Below, one piece after another: positions 62,353 to 64,000 of a stretch of DNA of 64,000 nucleotides. Position 1 is the stretch's first letter; the number at the start of each line of letters is the position of its first letter. The notes below the pieces were generated by a model, which ran no database searches, had not been told where the DNA came from, and was given only the letters and a program-made list of their open reading frames with translations. The stretch is from Marinobacter sediminum (GTDB lineage Bacteria > Pseudomonadota > Gammaproteobacteria > Pseudomonadales > Oleiphilaceae): assembly GCF_016820575.1 (NCBI RefSeq), contig NZ_JAEMQH010000001.1:372001-436000 (forward strand), given 5' to 3'. Made by a program: the position numbers and the translations under genes.

Positions 62353-63720
62353 GTGAAGTCACTCAGCCCCACCGACCAGTTGTTCCTTTGGCTCGAAAAG
62401 CGCCAGCAACCCATGCACGTCGGCGGCTTGCAGCTGTTCTCGTTTCCTGAGGATGCGCCGGATGACTATGTTGCCCAACTGGCGGAGCAACTCCGCCAGC
62501 AAACCCAGGTAACCTCGCCGTTTGACCGGCGGCTGGATAGTCGCCTGGCCCAGCCGGTGTGGGTACACGATGACCACCTGGATCTGGAGCACCATTTTCG
62601 CTTTGACGCCTTGCCCACACCCGGCGGAGTCCGGGAGTTGCTGAGGTTTGTCTCCGCCGAACACTCGCACTTGATGGATCGGGAACGGCCGTTGTGGGAA
62701 TTCCACCTGATTGAAGGACTGGGCAACCGTCAGTTCGCGCTGTACAGCAAGATTCACCATTCCCTGGTGGATGGAGTTTCCGCCATGCGCATGTTCCAGC
62801 GCATGCTGTCCACCGATCCGTCACAGCGCAACATGCCGCCGATCTGGGCACTGCCCCGGCGCAGTGGCAGGAAAACGGATGATGGCCAGCCCTCGCTCTG
62901 GCAGACCATCGGCCAGATTCTGGGGGCATCGGGCAAACAACTGGGCACCCTGCCCAAGGTGACCCGGGAGCTGCTGAGAACGGTGAACGAGGCCCGCAAG
63001 GATCCGGCATACGACTCCATCTTCCATGCCCCGCGCTGCGTGCTGAATGAAAAGATCACCGGTTCCCGCCGCTTTGCCGCCCAGTCCTACTCCCTCGCGC
63101 GGATCCGAGGTATTTGCCAAGCCTTCGGCACCACCATCAACGACGTGGTCACGGCCATGTGTGCCAATGCTCTGCGAACCTATCTGATGAATCAGGATGC
63201 ACTGCCAGAGAAGCCATTGATCGCCATGGTGCCCGTGTCGCTGCGCAAGGATGACAGTGCGGAAGGCAACCAGGTCGGCGTTATTCTGGCCAACCTGCAT
63301 ACCGATGAACCCGATCCGGTGGAACGGCTGATCAAAATCCATCAGGGCATTCGCGCCGCGAAAGACCGCTACGCCAACATGTCGTCGGAGGAGATCATCA
63401 ACTACACGGCGATGATGCTCTCGCCTGCGGCGTTCCACCTGCTCACCGGGCTGGCCCCGAAGTGGCAGACCTACAACGTGGTGATTTCCAACGTGCCCGG
63501 CCCCAAGGAGACCAGTTACTGGAATGGCGCCAAGCTGGAAGGCATGTACCCGGTCTCCATCGCCATGGACCGGCTGGCCCTGAACATGACGCTGACCAGC
63601 TACAACGATCAGGTGGAGTTTGGTCTCATCGGCTGCCGCCGCACCCTGCCCAGCCTCCAGCGCATGCTGGACTACCTGGAAGAGGGTTTGACCGAGCTGG
63701 AGCAGGCGGCAGCTCGGTGA
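62353..63720 (+). CDS. wax ester synthase/diacylglycerol acyltransferase (WS/DGAT)
   Basis: 455 residues. Acyl-CoA:alcohol and diacylglycerol acyltransferase with catalytic HHSLVDG at residues 135-141 (H136 and D140), family opening SPTDQLFLWLEKRQQPMHVGG, and conserved NVVISNVPGP and PVSLR. Makes wax esters and some triacylglycerol for storage lipid inclusions. The length equals the best-studied Marinobacter enzyme. GTG 62353 has AAGGA 8-10 nt upstream; an open frame to 62302 is not coding. Its stop abuts the convergent TM2 gene. Confidence 0.96.
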   Translation: MKSLSPTDQLFLWLEKRQQPMHVGGLQLFSFPEDAPDDYVAQLAEQLRQQTQVTSPFDRRLDSRLAQPVWVHDDHLDLEHHFRFDALPTPGGVRELLRFVSAEHSHLMDRERPLWEFHLIEGLGNRQFALYSKIHHSLVDGVSAMRMFQRMLSTDPSQRNMPPIWALPRRSGRKTDDGQPSLWQTIGQILGASGKQLGTLPKVTRELLRTVNEARKDPAYDSIFHAPRCVLNEKITGSRRFAAQSYSLARIRGICQAFGTTINDVVTAMCANALRTYLMNQDALPEKPLIAMVPVSLRKDDSAEGNQVGVILANLHTDEPDPVERLIKIHQGIRAAKDRYANMSSEEIINYTAMMLSPAAFHLLTGLAPKWQTYNVVISNVPGPKETSYWNGAKLEGMYPVSIAMDRLALNMTLTSYNDQVEFGLIGCRRTLPSLQRMLDYLEEGLTELEQAAAR

Positions 63721-64000
63721 TCAGCCGAACCGCCGCTCCTTGTTGCGCTCGGAGATCTGGTCGTTAAGGGTCCAGAAATCGTACAGCACGCCCAGCAGGA
63801 ACAGGCCGCCGGTGAGCAGGTAAATAATGCCGGTGATCCACTTGCCCTGGTACATCCTGTGCAAACCGAAGACCCCGGTGAAGGTCAGCAGCAGCCAGCC
63901 GATGTTGTAGCTGACTTCGCCATCCCGGAACCGCAGGTCCGCCTCCCGGTCCATGGCCGGAATCAGGAACAGGTCAATGATCCAGCCGATGAAGAACAGG
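63721..64000 (-). CDS. TM2-domain membrane protein, 5' end outside window
   Basis: The frame is open to the right edge. Residues before the ATG at 63954 read LFFIGWIIDLFLIPAM, the end of one TM2-type helix pair (TM2 domains end in a WLIDLFLIPG-like pattern). Then YNIGWLLLTFTGVFGLHRMYQGKWITGIIYLLTGGLFLLGVLYDFWTLNDQI, a second such pair with the typical G-x4-HR turn. So a tandem-TM2 protein rather than one starting at 63954. Function unknown. Convergent with the wax synthase gene, with no gap and no terminator. Confidence 0.85.
   Translation of the reverse strand, partial: LFFIGWIIDLFLIPAMDREADLRFRDGEVSYNIGWLLLTFTGVFGLHRMYQGKWITGIIYLLTGGLFLLGVLYDFWTLNDQISERNKERRFG

Noticed and set aside
1-64000. 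tRNA, rRNA, CRISPR array, prophage or transposase genes
   Set aside because: None recognised on either strand after reading the window; only the two inverted-repeat elements suggest mobility.

Overview
The window comes from a gammaproteobacterium, most likely Marinobacter or a close relative. Supporting signs are a GC-rich chromosome, a 455-residue wax-ester-synthase-type acyltransferase (the length of the Marinobacter enzymes), a marine proteobacterial dedicated sortase system, and long structured intergenic repeats of a kind I associate with this genus. It is a chromosomal stretch of about 60 genes. I see no rRNA, tRNA, CRISPR, transposase or phage module. Genes run off both edges: a PAS histidine kinase on the left and a TM2-domain gene on the right.

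Layout. 1-3 kb: two tandem, sequence-similar membrane/PAS histidine kinases. 3-9.4 kb: aconitase, an ABC exporter, and a zinc-finger/TPR membrane protein. 9.4-13.3 kb: a 177-bp nested inverted repeat, a rhomboid protein, a small OmpA-domain protein, MAPEG and GlsB membrane proteins, and an acyltransferase. 13.3-19 kb: a complete sortase system (sortase, its single VIT/VWA target, response regulator, sensor kinase). 19-26.4 kb: DUF815 ATPase, methylglyoxal synthase, a triple-SBP diguanylate cyclase, cysK, an outer-membrane barrel and a secreted glycerophosphodiesterase. 26.5-29 kb: the methionine importer metNIQ. 29-30.6 kb: an HDOD/GAF regulator. 30.6-36.2 kb: an ECF sigma/anti-sigma pair divergent from a DUF4331 secreted protein, a lipoprotein, a TPR protein and a HupE-like membrane protein. 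36-42.8 kb: a hypothetical, an amidase, a lytic-transglycosylase-like protein, a TauE/SafE permease and a PAS-GGDEF protein. 43-45.3 kb: an exbB-exbD-exbD-tonB operon under an apparent Fur box. 45.3-62.3 kb: nitrate/nitrite assimilation. 62.3-64 kb: wax ester synthase/DGAT and a partial TM2 protein.

The most integrated story is nitrogen. The genes are a formate/nitrite-family channel with a fused PP2C-kinase, assimilatory nitrate reductase, a nitrate ABC importer, a NIT-ANTAR antiterminator (NasR type), and a nir operon with an extra FAD oxidoreductase. I find sigma-54 -24/-12 elements in front of all four transcription units. Each unit then has a 5' leader carrying an intrinsic terminator whose upstream arm overlaps a hairpin with an A-N-N-G-N-N hexaloop, the recognition feature of ANTAR proteins. 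The local nasR gene would thus control four leaders in cis within 15 kb, on top of general nitrogen control.

The best candidate for an under-described system is the ECF sigma/DUF4331/HupE cluster. The sigma gene and the DUF4331 gene are preceded by divergent promoters of the same form (TGCATC-N17-CGTA and TGCATC-N17-CGTT). This suggests an autoregulated sigma factor dedicated to this envelope cluster, whose function I cannot assign. Functions are read from motifs and remembered families; no database search was possible.
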